A stretch of 64,000 nucleotides of DNA, taken from Symsagittifera roscoffensis (Eukaryota; Xenacoelomorpha; Acoela; Convolutidae). The notes beneath the pieces are model-generated. The model was not told where the DNA came from and ran no database searches. It worked only from the letters and a program-made list of their open reading frames with translations. Positions within the stretch are counted from its first letter, which is position 1. Every line of letters starts with the position of its first letter. Below, one piece after another: positions 34,178 through 45,543 of the stretch. The position numbers and the translations under genes are program-made. The stretch is from positions 31,228,776-31,292,775 of the forward strand of contig NC_087069.1 of the NCBI RefSeq assembly GCF_963678635.1, given 5' to 3'.

Positions 34178-35530
34178 CTAAACAGATTGATCAAACCGAC
34201 TATACTTGTCTTTTAATCAGACCAAGTTTAGTGTCACTTTTGAAGCTTTTTAAATGCTATTTGAAGCTACAATTTTTGTGCCTTTACTATTCCAGAGAGC
34301 GTACTGTGCCTTCCATTCAGCGAAGGAATTCGGAATAGTCGTCCTAAATGCAAATCATAAGTCAAACCCGCCAGAATATAAATTTGGACGTGATCAAAAA
34401 AAATTGTACTCTGAAATCATAGCCAAGAGACAGTTGGAAATTAGCTAAATGAAAACAAGTAAACAACAACACAAGTAAACAAAAACACAAGTAAACAAAA
34501 AAATTCAAAAAGATAGATGTCCTCTTAAAGCTCTTTGAATTTCTAGAACAATTTATGATTAACACTTTTTTGAGTTAGATTGATCTACCTAAATTGAGAA
34601 AACTGTATCAATAGGTAAATTTTTGATTCTGCTGTGAAATCTGAAAACTAAATTCCACTTCCACAACTAGAAGTCGATCAAGTTTCTGGTGGCCTTTAGA
34701 CTTTTTTTGTTCAATAGTGGAGTTTACTTTCCTTTGAACAAAGGAAATGAACTGAATTCAAAAAGGAATCTTAAGTCAAGCTGCGTTAAAGTAAATTTGA
34801 GCCGGAACCTATATAAAACCTATATAAAAGCCACCTATATAACATACAAACCTATATAAAAGTCTGACTTAATTTCATTGACTATTGCCTCAATTCAATT
34901 AGAAACGATGCAAGTGTCACAATGCTTGCGTTCAATCTTTCGAAAGAAACAACTTGCGGAACTTCAAAACTCATAGAAGCAAAAAAATACAACCCAACCT
35001 GGTAGCCAGTTGCCGGGTAATCAGCACACACTGTTCCGACACAATAAACTAAGTAAGCTCAGCAAAAACGAGGAAGATTCGAAAAAATATAGAAAAATGT
35101 TTATCTAGGCGTTGCGTTGTGGCTTCAATTAGATACTATTCTGCCGATTTCGATGATTATGGCTAAAAATTAGAGTTATATAGAAAACCATCAATTTTCT
35201 CACTGATTAAAGAATACGAAAAGTGTAAATTAGAATGTGAACAAAGATTAAGAAAAGATAAGACCAATTTTTCTCGACACTGAGACAACCATTTCGTGTT
35301 TTCTTTGGAATCCAAATCACGACCAATAGGGCTTAAAATGATATTGCACTTGAACACTTACGAGCTTTTTTCGGGATGGTCAAATATGGGGAACACACTG
35401 GCTAATCTATAGCTCCTTTTCGCAAATTTCAGAGACGCGGTCAGAACAAAAAAGCTCCAAAATCGTTCTAGCAATAAATTAAGTCTTCTTCAATTATTCT
35501 TTTTCTTAAGAAAATAGTAAACTATCTTAC
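34178..35530 (-). other. Intron 5 of the FN3 gene
   Basis: 1.35 kb of AT-rich sequence without a convincing gene. Short aacacaagtaaac repeats lie near 34446-34500. Confidence 0.6.
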
Positions 35531-35836
35531 TGGTACACTGATAGACGATCTCGTCCTCGCTTTTTGTTTCGTTTGGAGTGTCACCTTCAACCACACAGAA
35601 AGAAGCAATTTTTATCTCGTGTTTGCATCCTGGAACCAAACTATCCACAGCTATAGCTGCCGAGCCGTCAGTAATAGTCGAGTTTCCCCATACTTCGGCA
35701 TCAGGGGTAGCTGTTTGGTTACACCTGATGCTAATCGAGTACTTGGAGGCAAATCCACTCGCAACAGAGATGCCAGCAATTGAGAAGGCGGCAGTCTCTA
35801 TTGCAGATATCGCACCCAAGTTCGGCGGAACTGGTT
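35531..35836 (-). CDS. FN3 gene, exon 5 (one FN3-like module)
   Basis: A 306-bp exon, acceptor gtttaag, donor GTAAGA, phase 1-1. Key segments are SIRCNQTATPDAEVWG and VDSLVPGCKHEIKIASFC, ending VYQCT. Two cysteines after the PGC turn are shared with the other modules. Confidence 0.75.
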
Positions 35837-36181
35837 CTTAAACATATCAGTGGTAAATTCATTTCAATTTTGAAAAAATCTCAGACAACATCAAAAAAAT
35901 ATGTTTATACTTAAAATTTCTATAACTAATGCTGAATTTTTCGTTTTATATTCTCAATGATTGTTGAAATCCGTCCGAACTTCTGTCAATGCATTAAAAA
36001 GTAGCACCAAAAAGCAAATTTAATTCACACGAATGTGCAGTTGCATTGTGGGCTTCGAAAGTTTTTATTTTCCAGGTTCGTATTACGTAATTATTATTCC
36101 AAGTTCGTATTACGTAATCAAATTATTCACTGGTTTGCAGATCACAGCCGTATTTTATGTAACAATTTAACTGGCACTTAC

Positions 36182-36799
36182 TTGTGCAGAAGGTGAAATT
36201 TGCCTGAGCTCCCACTTTTGCCGAGGAGGCATCACTGCCGAAGTAACATCTCAAACTCACGCCCACAACATATGGACACCCTGGACTCAAACCAGTTATA
36301 TTAAAAAGGTCCGAGTCAAATTCCAGACCAGGTCTGCTGACACTGTTATCCGCCTCACACCACGCATTCACTTGTAAGTCTACAAACGAAGAACCGTCAG
36401 TAACTGACACACTCTTCACTTCCAGCGTATCGGTCACGGTCGGGTCAGAAACATTCATTCCACTTATAACATCAGGAATAGTGCATAGTTGACGATCCAC
36501 GTGACTTGCCGAATTGTACTCGATTGATTCCTCTGAGCTCGCATCTGTTTCGCAAAACGGCTGAATCGTTACATCATAAGGACAGCCTCTGATCAAACCT
36601 GTAATTTGGCCAGTTGAAAACGGAGCTTCCGCAGTTACACCTGGGATGACTGCTGATTTGTTAGTACAGACATATCCTGGCGAAGTCATCGAAATTCTCA
36701 CAGAGGCTTGACCTGCAGTGACCTTAATATTTCCAAAATCCACTAAATTGGTGGGATCACTCGTAAAGTTCAAGTCGGTTGCATCCAAATTTTCGGGTC
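36182..36799 (-). CDS. FN3 gene, exon 4 (two FN3-like modules)
   Basis: A 618-bp exon, acceptor ttccag, donor GTAAGT, phase 1-1. It encodes two modules, each with G-L-x-x-G-C-P-Y (ITGLIRGCPYDVTIQPFC and ITGLSPGCPYVVGVSLRC) and each ending near LCT or FCT. These suggest an extracellular protein with intradomain disulfides. Confidence 0.78.
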
Positions 36800-37013
36800 C
36801 TGGAAGAAAAATGTTTTGAGTGTCTGAATCTACACATACAAACAAGAGTAAAAAAAGGCAACAATTGGATTTTTTTTGCCAAATAATTTTTTGAGGTGCA
36901 GCCAACAAACGCGAAGACTAAAATAATCTTTTTAACTAAATGAAACAAATACATTCGCACATTTAAGCAGGTCATTGTAGCAATCTGTATCAAAATCATT
37001 CAATGAAACCTAC

Positions 37014-37826
37014 TTGTGCATTGCTTTTCTGAGAGTGGCGCCCCTTCTACCTTGCCCGCGTCGTCGCCTGTTCCGTCAGGTTGGCAAAAACTAGTCGCGA
37101 CCACGTCATAAATACATCCAGGGATCAAACCAGCAAAACTAACATTACCTCCTGTCAGCACAATGTTATTCACAGCAGTTAACTCACATGGTGCAGCACC
37201 AGAAACAACCACTTTATGGCCTGTGAATTTGCCATTAGCCACTGACATGTTTGTGAGCGTGAAATCATTTATTCCCACTGTTGTTTGGTCATCTGGTATA
37301 GTAGCTACTTCCGGTTTCAGACAAAAATCAATGGTTGCAGATTCGGAATCCTCATTGGTTGAAAAGCGAACAGTAGTCGAGATATTATGTACACTTCCCG
37401 GAGGTGTAATACCAGTGATTATCCATGCTTCATTTAGAGGAGCTGCTTTAGGATCACTTTCAACGTCATCGACCGAGTAAGTGTAGGACGTGACAGTGAC
37501 TCCTGAGCTCCCTGCATCTATCGGAGCAATTAGTGTCACACCTTCTAAAGTTTCAGAGCCATCTTGAATTTCAACTTCATGCTGCGTGCAGTACTTGTGG
37601 CCAATAGGCGACCCATATAAAACTCCACATTGCAAAACAACTTCAATCGTGTGACAAGATCCAGGCTCAAGTCCAGACACTGTTTTCACGTATTCGCTTG
37701 GAATATCTGGATTTACAAACCAGAAATCTTCGAACATTCCAGAGCTATCCAACTGATGGATTCCTGTCAGAGTTATGCTGGTGGTGTCAAAAGTGAAATT
37801 CGTCTTCGGCTGCACCTCGTTCGGGA
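37014..37826 (-). CDS. FN3 gene, exon 3 (three FN3-like modules)
   Basis: An 813-bp exon, acceptor ttgttttag, donor GTAGGT, phase 1-1, 271 codons. Segments such as VSGLEPGSCHTIEVVLQC, ITPPGSVHNIS, FCLKPEVATI and LIPGCIYDVVATSFC correspond in order to segments of exon 1, so the two exons are duplicates. It is probably part of the ectodomain of a secreted or cell-surface protein; no membrane segment is in the window. Confidence 0.8.
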
Positions 37827-39031
37827 CTAAAACAAGAATGGGAACACCGAACACAATTGAGAAGACGGTTTCGCCCCTCAATAATATTTCGCGCTGTCAT
37901 CACATTTAGTTCTACTTGCAAAGCAGTTAACAACAAAATTCCAATTTCCGATATTTGAAACACTTTCTTCCTTGCTTAATGCAAAAAATCTAACTTTTCC
38001 TCATCGGCATATTTTACGAGAAGCATTGAAGACGGTTTTTTTCAAGAATAATCAACGGAGCCATTCGAATTTTGAACATGGTATCACTTAAGTTTGGCTT
38101 TTGCACCAACTAACTTGTAGTAGGGGGGATACAGATTAGTTGTTTCAGGGAGTCAGTATTTGCAACAACCTATGACAGGATTAGAACGGAGGCTGAAGAG
38201 AACAAAGATTAGAAAATCTTATTCAAAAAGAAAACAGAAAACGAACCAAGTGAGTGAACAGATTGTTATGGACCAATCTAGCACCCCTTTACTATTTCAG
38301 AAAGTTCGCTGGTATCATTACTCCTAATTAGTTGGAAATTTGAGAAGAATGATTGAGAAAAGAGAAAAAGTTGCTTTGCAAAAATGCATCAGAAAAGAAT
38401 AGAGCGTAATTTGTGAGGATAATCAGTTTGGTCGGGTTATTTTTGAATTTCCATAGCATCGCCCTCGCAAATATCAAATTTTATACGAAGAGCATATCCA
38501 ATTCACACATAAACGTTTTATGCAAAATACAGCGTGTTCAAGCCATGTTTTGGACACGTATTCAATTTCAGCCTATCAGATTCAATTTCTTTTACTTTAA
38601 CGAATATGGGCGGAATGAGTCAAAAGACCCGCAGCGTTTTTTAGTTTCCCGCCTGTTTTGTGCTTAATCGGTATTTCACGCAACATTTCAGGGTCAAAGG
38701 AAGCGTTGCGATGAGACCAAGAAATTTTCAATTCTGCCATCATTATCAGAAAAAACTGTTACGCAAGTATTTTTAAAAATCTAAATTGAAGATTGCAGTT
38801 CAGAGAGTAGTTTAGACTGAGCTATGGGATAACAATTTCAGATGGTTAATAAAGGGAAGAAGACAAGATCTACAATCCAAACAGAAACCAAAAATGATTA
38901 GAAATACCTGGTGAAGGTGCTTTAAAATAGAAAAGCCACATAACATTACAGCTACTACAGAGCCTTCCGTTCACTTCAAAAACCCAGGCAAACACTCTAC
39001 CACGCTATGTATTAACACTAGCATATCTTTA
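37827..39031 (-). other. Intron 2, part without recognised content
   Basis: About 1.2 kb before the tandem SINE-like repeats. No gene is supported. Confidence 0.5.
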
Positions 39032-39435
39032 TCCAAACAAACTTTGAACCATATTTACATCAAAGCCAATGGGAATTGGTAAATGCAACTTCATTTGAAG
39101 TTTTGGCAGAGTCTTTTCGAAATTAAAACTCATCAGCTCTGGAGGTTGACACATCTGTGAATAGGGGTTCGAATCCCTATAGGGGGTCATCAGCTGTGGA
39201 GGTTGACACCCCTTTGGTACTTTTTAAGAAATCCATTTTTGGTCGACCGACCCTAAAATTTTTCTAAAGGCGCCTTTGGCGCCAATATATACTATTTTTT
39301 GAAGGGGAGCGCACGCCAAAAAATGCAATTTTTTTGTCAAAATTTCTCAAAAGGTGCCCAAAAATTTGGCCAAAACAGAGTCTTTTTAGTGCTTTAGGAG
39401 AGATCAGAAAGTCAATTTGGTCTACCTAAAAAAAG
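39032..39435 (+). repeat. SINE-like repeat, tandem unit 1 (404 bp)
   Basis: Contains a perfect Pol III B-box-like motif, ggttcgaatcc, followed by ggcgcctttggcgcc and an A-rich tail. It is nearly identical to unit 2 (39436 onward), so this is a recent tandem duplication. A relative lies inverted at 62917-63280. It is probably a tRNA-derived SINE; a clear A box is not seen. Confidence 0.6.
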
Positions 39436-39896
39436 TCCAAACAAACTGTGAACCATATTTACATCAAAGCCAATGGGAATTGGTAAATGCGAACTTCATT
39501 TGAAGTTTTGGCAGAGTCTTTTCGAAATTAAAACTCATCAGCTCTGGAGGTTGACACATCTGTGAATAGGGGTTCGAATCCCTATAGGGGGTCATCAGCT
39601 GTGGAGGTTGACACCCCTTTGGTACTTTTTAAGAAATCCATTTTTGGCCGACCGACCCTAAAATTTTTCTAAAGGCGCCTTTGGCGCCAATATATACTAT
39701 TTTTTGAAGGGGAGCGCGCGCCAAAAAATGCAATTTTTTTGTCAAAATTTCTCAAAAGGTGCCCAAAAATTTGGCCAAAACAGAGTCTTTTTAGTGCTTT
39801 AGGAGAGATCAGAAAGTCAATTTGGTCTACCTAAAAAAAAGTCGTCAAAATATTCGAGATCCGCCCCTGTAAAAAACCCTAGATCCGCCCCTGCAT
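39436..39896 (+). repeat. SINE-like repeat, tandem unit 2 with tail
   Basis: Same unit as 39032-39435 with only a handful of differences, followed by tails containing gatccgcccctg twice. The inverted relative near 62920 has the same end motif, which probably marks the true element end. Confidence 0.6.
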
Positions 39897-40044
39897 CAAA
39901 TGCAACCGATTTCGAACAAAGTTCGTCTTAGAAAACAACCATCTAGACCATTGCTTACAATATGCGCCAAAAAAAATTGACGAGAGATTGGGGGGGGGGG
40001 GGCATTGGCTAGGGTTAACAATATCCACATCTGTCCATTCTTAC

Positions 40045-40356
40045 TTATGCATGAAGTGAGGTTGACTTCGGCACTGTAGATTCTGTTCGATGGCGCAGCT
40101 TCATCTTTTCCACATATCATTCGAACTTTGAAAGTGTAACTGCAGCCAGCTCTTAGCAAGCTATCAATTACACAGACAACTTCATCCTCAGTTCCAGTAC
40201 ACATTGGGTACTGTTCATCTTCGGCTGTACTTTCACAAATGGGTTCTACAGCTATGACTGAATTGGGATTACCAGTCGGCTTAGTTATCATCAGATTGAT
40301 TGAATTGGTCGTGATGGAGTCGGCTGCCACTGTTACTGCAGTTACTTTATCGGGTT
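40045..40356 (-). CDS. FN3 gene, exon 2 (one FN3-like module)
   Basis: A 312-bp exon, acceptor tcccag, donor GTAAGA, phase 1-1. It encodes 104 residues starting EPDKVTAVTV (the E codon is split with exon 1) with an LRAGCSYTFKVRMICG turn. A poly-G run lies just past the donor (39990-40002). Confidence 0.78.
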
Positions 40357-40602
40357 CTGGGAAAAAACCATTAAAGTCAAACCAAGTCGAAATCACACAG
40401 GTGAACAAAAACGCTCACGCATCAAAAATTACGACTGGATTTTCAAAGCATGTCCACTGAACAAAAACGAAGCCTTCATTTGAAAATGCTGAAAAAACCT
40501 GACTCAAATGTTAACTCAAATATTAACTTTCGACTTGACAATTAATCATATTTATGTTAAGTCACAATCAAAGACTGAACGAAGTTGAACACGTTAGCTC
40601 AC

Positions 40603-41403
40603 CTGTGCATTGTTTGAAGACCAAATCATCGCCGTATACTTTAGCCTCTCCTGTTTCACAATAGCTTTTAATGGTGACGTTATGAAGACAGCCAGGACTA
40701 ATCAGAGAGGTGAACTGAACAGAAGCGGAAGCTAGGTCGTCCACAGACTGTGTTGCCGCCAAACTACAACCCGATAGCTCTACTTCAAATCCTGAAGAGT
40801 CGCCAGATGTTACTGCAAGAGCAGTCAGTGCAATTGAATCCAAAGTAGCGGATGTTTCTTCTGCTGTTACACTCGCCATCTCTGGTTTCAGACAGAAATT
40901 CACAGCATCAGATTGTAATGTCTGCCCGTTGTCAAGAATTACGGACGCCGAAACGTTGTGAACAGAACCTGGTGGGTTCAAATCTGTCATTGCGAAGTCA
41001 ACCGAGGCAGTTCCTGCTTGTGCACTGCTGGAATCGACTGTTATCGAGTAGGTTGTTACCGATACACTATTCGCAGTGAGCGATTGACCATCCATAGGCC
41101 ATGTAAGAGTTGCGCCAGTTGTAGTTTGGGACCCCACAGTCAGGGGTATACCAGAACACAATGGTGCTGTAGCAACATCGCCCTCTAGAGTTCCGCAGAG
41201 TAAAACAATCCCAAAATTGTAACATGTTCCAGCGGTCAAGCCAGTTGCCTCGGTACTCAAAGGATCCGTTTGATCACTACCATCAATGGATTTAATCCCA
41301 TAAGTATCGTACACACCGTTACTTGTGCTTGTGACTCCGGTAATAGTGATTCTGACCGGTGAAATGTCAACATCAATGCTTCCAGTGTCAATGATGGCTG
41401 GTT
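40603..41403 (-). CDS. FN3 gene, exon 1 of this window (three FN3-like modules)
   Basis: An 801-bp exon, acceptor ttttccag, donor GTGAGC, phase 1-1. Modules include ATGLTAGTCYNFGIVLLC, LNPPGSVHNVSASV, FCLKPEMASV and LISPGCLHNVTIKSYC, and end FKQCT. It begins in phase 1 after an acceptor, so an upstream exon must exist beyond copy C or the window. Confidence 0.8.
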
Positions 41404-41949
41404 CTGGAAAAAAAAACAATCTAGTTGTAAAATCTAGTAAATTAGGATGAAAATTAAAATAACCTGTTAACAGCAGTTAAATAGATGAAAAAGATATGTA
41501 ACATGCTTTGCGCATTTCCTGATAGCAGATATGGGTACCAGATATTTGATGTTTAACAAAAACACAAGACTAAAATAAGTGGAAATTCACTTCATCCTTA
41601 GAAAATCAACGTGTTCGACGAAGTTATAATATGTCGAAAAGAAAAAAAGAACATGAAAAAACTGCTGGTGTTCCAAACACTATCGCAAAAAAATTTAAGC
41701 TAAGGAAATATTTATCGTATTTTATAACTTAAGCAATTTACGGCGGCGTGATACTGCACGAAAACCAGCTTCCGCAAAGAATTACTGACGATGCAAAGCA
41801 TTTAAATTATGCATACAAACTATATAACTCCGTAATGATTAATAAATTTCTAATCAACCACGCTTCGTTGTACTTAAGCATAGTAAGAAAATGTAACTGC
41901 AACATCCTCGACGATGGAACTGGAATCAAAACTTTAAGGGCTCAAATAT
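41404..41949 (-). other. Intron and probable LINE 3' end
   Basis: About 550 bp upstream of the first visible FN3 exon. It may hold the decayed 3' end of the LINE. No ORF is supported. Confidence 0.4.
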
Positions 41950-43880
41950 GATACCTGACATTCATTTATTGTACCTGTTTACGGAATGGGTAATATTTCA
42001 AGTTTGATGAAGAGATATTTGAAGTAGGAGATATAAGGCTCAAACCACTTAGTAATTATGCTCTGCAAACGTTCGATGCGTCTCATGTCGCCTCTGGAAG
42101 CGAACCAATACGGAGAAGTGTAGCAAAGCATTGCCAAGACGGAGCTTTGTAAAAGTTGAGTTTCGCTGTATAATGGAGCAATGAAGTAAAACGTTTGGTA
42201 TGCTTTTGTGATTCGCGAACTTTTTCATTCCGTGGACAAGGAGGCACAGAATATGAGTCAGAGATCACGATGAGATAGGATTACTTCTATGGGTTCGCCT
42301 AAGAGCTTTTGGAGGAGTGGAGATTTTGTCATTCAAAGCCCATGATTCTAAGTTAGGAAAGCATTCGTCAAGCTGGCGAACCAATTAAATTAGTTTCCTG
42401 ACATCAGCAAACAGAAAGACCAAGGTGCGGATACATTTAAAAACCCTGGCAGGTCGTTAATATAATACAGGAGTAGAGAATCTAATTCGGGTTCCTCTGG
42501 GAAATTGCCTTAATTTTGCATGCGCTGGATATGCATTCCTCGACAAGAGCATGTTGCTTTCTGTCATTCAGGTTCTCATGGATTATTCTCAGAAACCAAC
42601 CATTGACATCCGAGAAGCTTTCCGAAAGTCTAGATAAGAAGCATGAGATGACAATTTCTTCTTAATTTCGTATAGTTTTTTCAGCGACACAAATAGTTGA
42701 ATTACAGATAATCGTCTTTTCTGAAAACCAAATTGATAATCAAAGAGCTGAGGATTAATAATATCCAACAATCGATCAAATATGCATTGCTTGAGTAATA
42801 TGCTGGAGCATGGAACGAGCGCTACCGGTCCGTAGTTACAAATTTTGTCCTTTGATAAATATATGCGAAAGCGATGGGGCTAAAAATGAACAACATGTTT
42901 TGTGTGGAAAAACCATCTGGTCCTGTCGCTTTGAGGAGGTCTAGCCGACTTAAAATTGAAATGAATTTTTCGTGACTCGTGTCCAAATTTCCTAGAGCAA
43001 AGTAGAAGAAAGCAGAAATGGGGAAAAACCATCTGGTCCTGTAGCTTTAGTGACGTCCAGTGGAATGAAAATTGATACGAATTTCTCGTGATTTGTGCCA
43101 AAGTCTCCTAGAGCAGAGTAGAAGAAAGCAGAAATGGGAATTGAACCAAATTGAACCATCGGGTTGACTGATTGAGTTGTAATCTGATTTGAAATATATG
43201 TTGAGCATGTTCGATGTTTTACTGGGGGGTTCTAGCTGAGACAGGGCCGTTTCTTCGTACTGCTGGGAGAAGCTGAGATGAACTCACTCTCCTGAGATGT
43301 TTAAACACTGCTGAGTGTCACTGTTTCCAAAAACTTTGGTTTCATACAATCCTAAATCATCCTTGGCTTTCGTTTCTTGCCTCGATTACTTTTTCAGAGT
43401 ATCTAGCAGTCTGCTTCAAATATCGTTCAGGAGTTCTGGGTTTCTTTAAAAAGTGGGAAAATTCAGGCCAAAAGCATGGAGCTAATTCAGATGCATGTTA
43501 AGTCTTTGATTGCACAAACTTGCCCAATGCTGGCTCAATCTACGCGTTACACAATTGCACAATCAGACTGGGATTTGTCCAGCAACACAGGTCGAAAGAC
43601 GGAGCGTCGATTGCATTTGAAATTCCCCGGAAGTCTGCCTTTTTGAAACTTCGACGCTTTTGAACAGGTGCTTCAGAAAAACAGAGGGAGGTGTTTATCT
43701 CAACAGACTGCAGATTGTGGTCGGATAAGTTTCTTCCATTCAGCTGTGGATACGCGGCAAGGAGGACAGAAATTATGTTTTCTGGTTTGTTCGTGAGATC
43801 GACACACAAGTTATGGCTTTGTGTCGTATTGAATGTACTTAGCTGCGATAAGTTCTTTTTAAGGAAGATATGGAGGCAGG
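41950..43880 (-). pseudogene. Degenerate LINE (non-LTR retrotransposon) ORF2, 3' part
   Basis: Read on the minus strand, broken frames give the order of a LINE ORF2. The endonuclease end is GRNLSDHNLQSVEI (SDH catalytic motif, near 43700). RT block KATGPDGFSPFLL lies near 43030, NYGPVALVPCSS near 42820, QFGFQKRRLS near 42720 and SYLDFRKAS near 42610. FLFADV near 42400 is a decayed FADD motif. A post-RT segment MRRIERLQSIITKW lies near 42060. A stretch of about 118 bp holding the GPDG block is tandemly duplicated (42990 and 43107). Many stops show it is dead. Copy C cut it at 43880. Confidence 0.85.
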
Positions 43881-43884
43881 CATG
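43881..43884. repeat. Copy C target-site duplication (left), catg
   Basis: The same 4 bp follow the right LTR at 62761-62764. Removing C plus one catg lets the LINE endonuclease frame continue. Confidence 0.9.
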
Positions 43885-44294
43885 TGGAACCTGATCTAAA
43901 CTACATTTTATGATTGGATAAATTAGATATTTTACCACTGTAAAGTATTTAATATTAACCAATCATGATCCATCTAACTAACAACCCACTTATTTGTAAG
44001 TGCTGGAATTACTTGTAATTTCAGCACCAGAGAGATTTGAATTTAACTTAGAAATTAGTTGACTCTCCAAGAAGACTTCAGCAGCCGCAATAAACCAGTA
44101 TACCCTAGATCTATTGAGCCTAGCAGAGACTAGTTAAACACCCTGAGACTAGATAGTATAAGAGTAAGATTAGGATCGGTATTAGACTAAGAAGTTGCAC
44201 GAATCTATCCGGCCGAAAATAAGATAGCGTGACGAGCAGACGGTGTACCCTATCCGAAATTACTCTATGAGATAACCACCTCGGTTATAACTCA
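43885..44294 (+). repeat. Copy C 5' LTR (410 bp)
   Basis: Begins tggaacctga and ends tataactca. It contains a 13-bp inverted repeat with one mismatch (44000-44027) and AATAAA at 44089-44094. It differs from the 3' LTR at three positions by eye. Its last ~30 bp differ from the LTRs of B, so B and C are separate sublineages. Confidence 0.96.
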
Positions 44295-44296
44295 TC

Positions 44297-44314
44297 TGGT
44301 GCGACCATAAGTCT
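44297..44314 (+). promoter_or_regulatory. Copy C primer-binding site
   Basis: tggtgcgaccataagtct begins 2 nt after the LTR and is shared with B. TGG pairs with tRNA CCA. The following ctcgaac resembles the complement of a T-loop, so pairing might extend further, but the spacing is about one base short of a normal tRNA. Confidence 0.75.
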
Positions 44315-44381
44315 CGAACAAGACCTTAGTAGCTTAGAATTAACCAAAAATAGATTAGAAATTAGACAAAACATTTTTAAA

Positions 44382-44615
44382 ATGTTACACGACAATAATT
44401 TAATCGAAATGTCTCTACGACTCAATAGATCAAAGCCAATATTCCGAACGATAAGAGAACTACCCGGAATTGGAAGGAGACCTCGAACCAGAGACGACAT
44501 ACGACAAAATAGAAACTTACCAAATAGTTATATGATAGTACGGCAAAAGCCAACACAAACTTTTATATTTAGAATCTTATTAGCAATGAATTTAGATTTT
44601 CATTTGCAAACTTAA
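44382..44615 (+). CDS. ORF-L of copy C (77 aa, unknown leader ORF)
   Basis: Starts MLHDNNLIEMSLRLNRS and ends LDFHLQT, the same length as in B with about seven substitutions. Upstream of the ATG the frame stays open back through the PBS to a TGA in the LTR. Arg-rich middle (GIGRRPRTRDDIR). Its place before gag, far from it, suggests a leader protein or a spliced 5' exon; neither is shown. No family is recognised. Confidence 0.5.
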   Translation: MLHDNNLIEMSLRLNRSKPIFRTIRELPGIGRRPRTRDDIRQNRNLPNSYMIVRQKPTQTFIFRILLAMNLDFHLQT

Positions 44616-45543
44616 ATCTTGAAGTCAATCTTCATGATCATTTCAGGCGCTAAACAAAATATTAATATACAATAACGATTGATAAAAAGATCTCAGATCG
44701 TTTTTCTAAAATTCTGCAGTATTATATAAAAAACATATTTGGAAAATATTTATTGAAAATCAAAATAAAAATTAGTAGCATGACAATAAACTGTTAGTAA
44801 TCATAAATCTCCCAATTGTCTCAGCTTCATCACCTAAAACATAACAGCAATCATAAACTCACTAATATCATTAAAACACTAAATCTTTTCCTTAAATAAA
44901 TTTAAACCATTTAAACTTAAATTCACTTAATTTTCAAATCAGATCATCAAGGCTTATCCTTGGATCTTAATTCATTTTCTACTCAGTTAAAATTTAAACT
45001 TGATCATCAAGGCCTATCCTTGGATCAAATAGAACAATTTTGTTCTCCCCCACCCACTTAGCTAGTGTCTAACGACCTCAAACGTCGATTCACTATCCAA
45101 CCCTTTCAAAAAACCCAAGACTAATAGAAATTTTTCAACAAAACTAACCATTCAAATTAGGATAAACAGTGAAAAACTTCGGTTATTCATCCTTCACTTG
45201 AACCCTCCTCTTATCAAGACCCAGGATAAATCATAGACTTAGTAAGTTTAAAATAGTACCTAACGAACTACTCGCGTTCTAATTATACCTGAACCTTGTG
45301 GATCGATTTACTATTCTCCAACCCTTGAACACAATCACTACCCCTAAGTAAGATTAAGTAAGTTAACACCTTAGCTTATACTAGCCACGAGAAAGTAAAA
45401 ATCATTCTTCGGAATAGATATACTTTTCTCTCCAACCCTGAACAAATAGACCCAGGTTAAGCTAACCAAAAAATCGTAAGGACTAACAATTTAAGAAAAT
45501 AGAAATCATCTAACAACTTTTTGCATCCGTCATCCTAAACCTT
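44616..45543 (+). other. Copy C leader with duplicated hairpin motif
   Basis: 0.93 kb without a supported ORF. Two 25-nt copies of a hairpin motif (44942-44966 and 45002-45026, core atcaaggcttatccttggat) stand 60 nt apart, exactly as in B. Three related segments around tccaaccct follow (near 45095, 45315 and 45430). This is where packaging or translation-control RNA structure would be expected. Confidence 0.55.

Noticed and set aside
36757-36999. Extra exon upstream of exon 4 on the minus strand
   Set aside because: It overlaps exon 4 in another frame and has no splice signals in phase 1.
38413-38667. ORF of 84 codons in intron 2
   Set aside because: No homologue in the window, no splice phase match and no domain. 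Chance ORF.
39160-39190. A tRNA gene from the ggttcgaatcc motif
   Set aside because: The T-arm-like piece has no matching cloverleaf 5' half and lies in a repeat. Treated as a SINE-like repeat.
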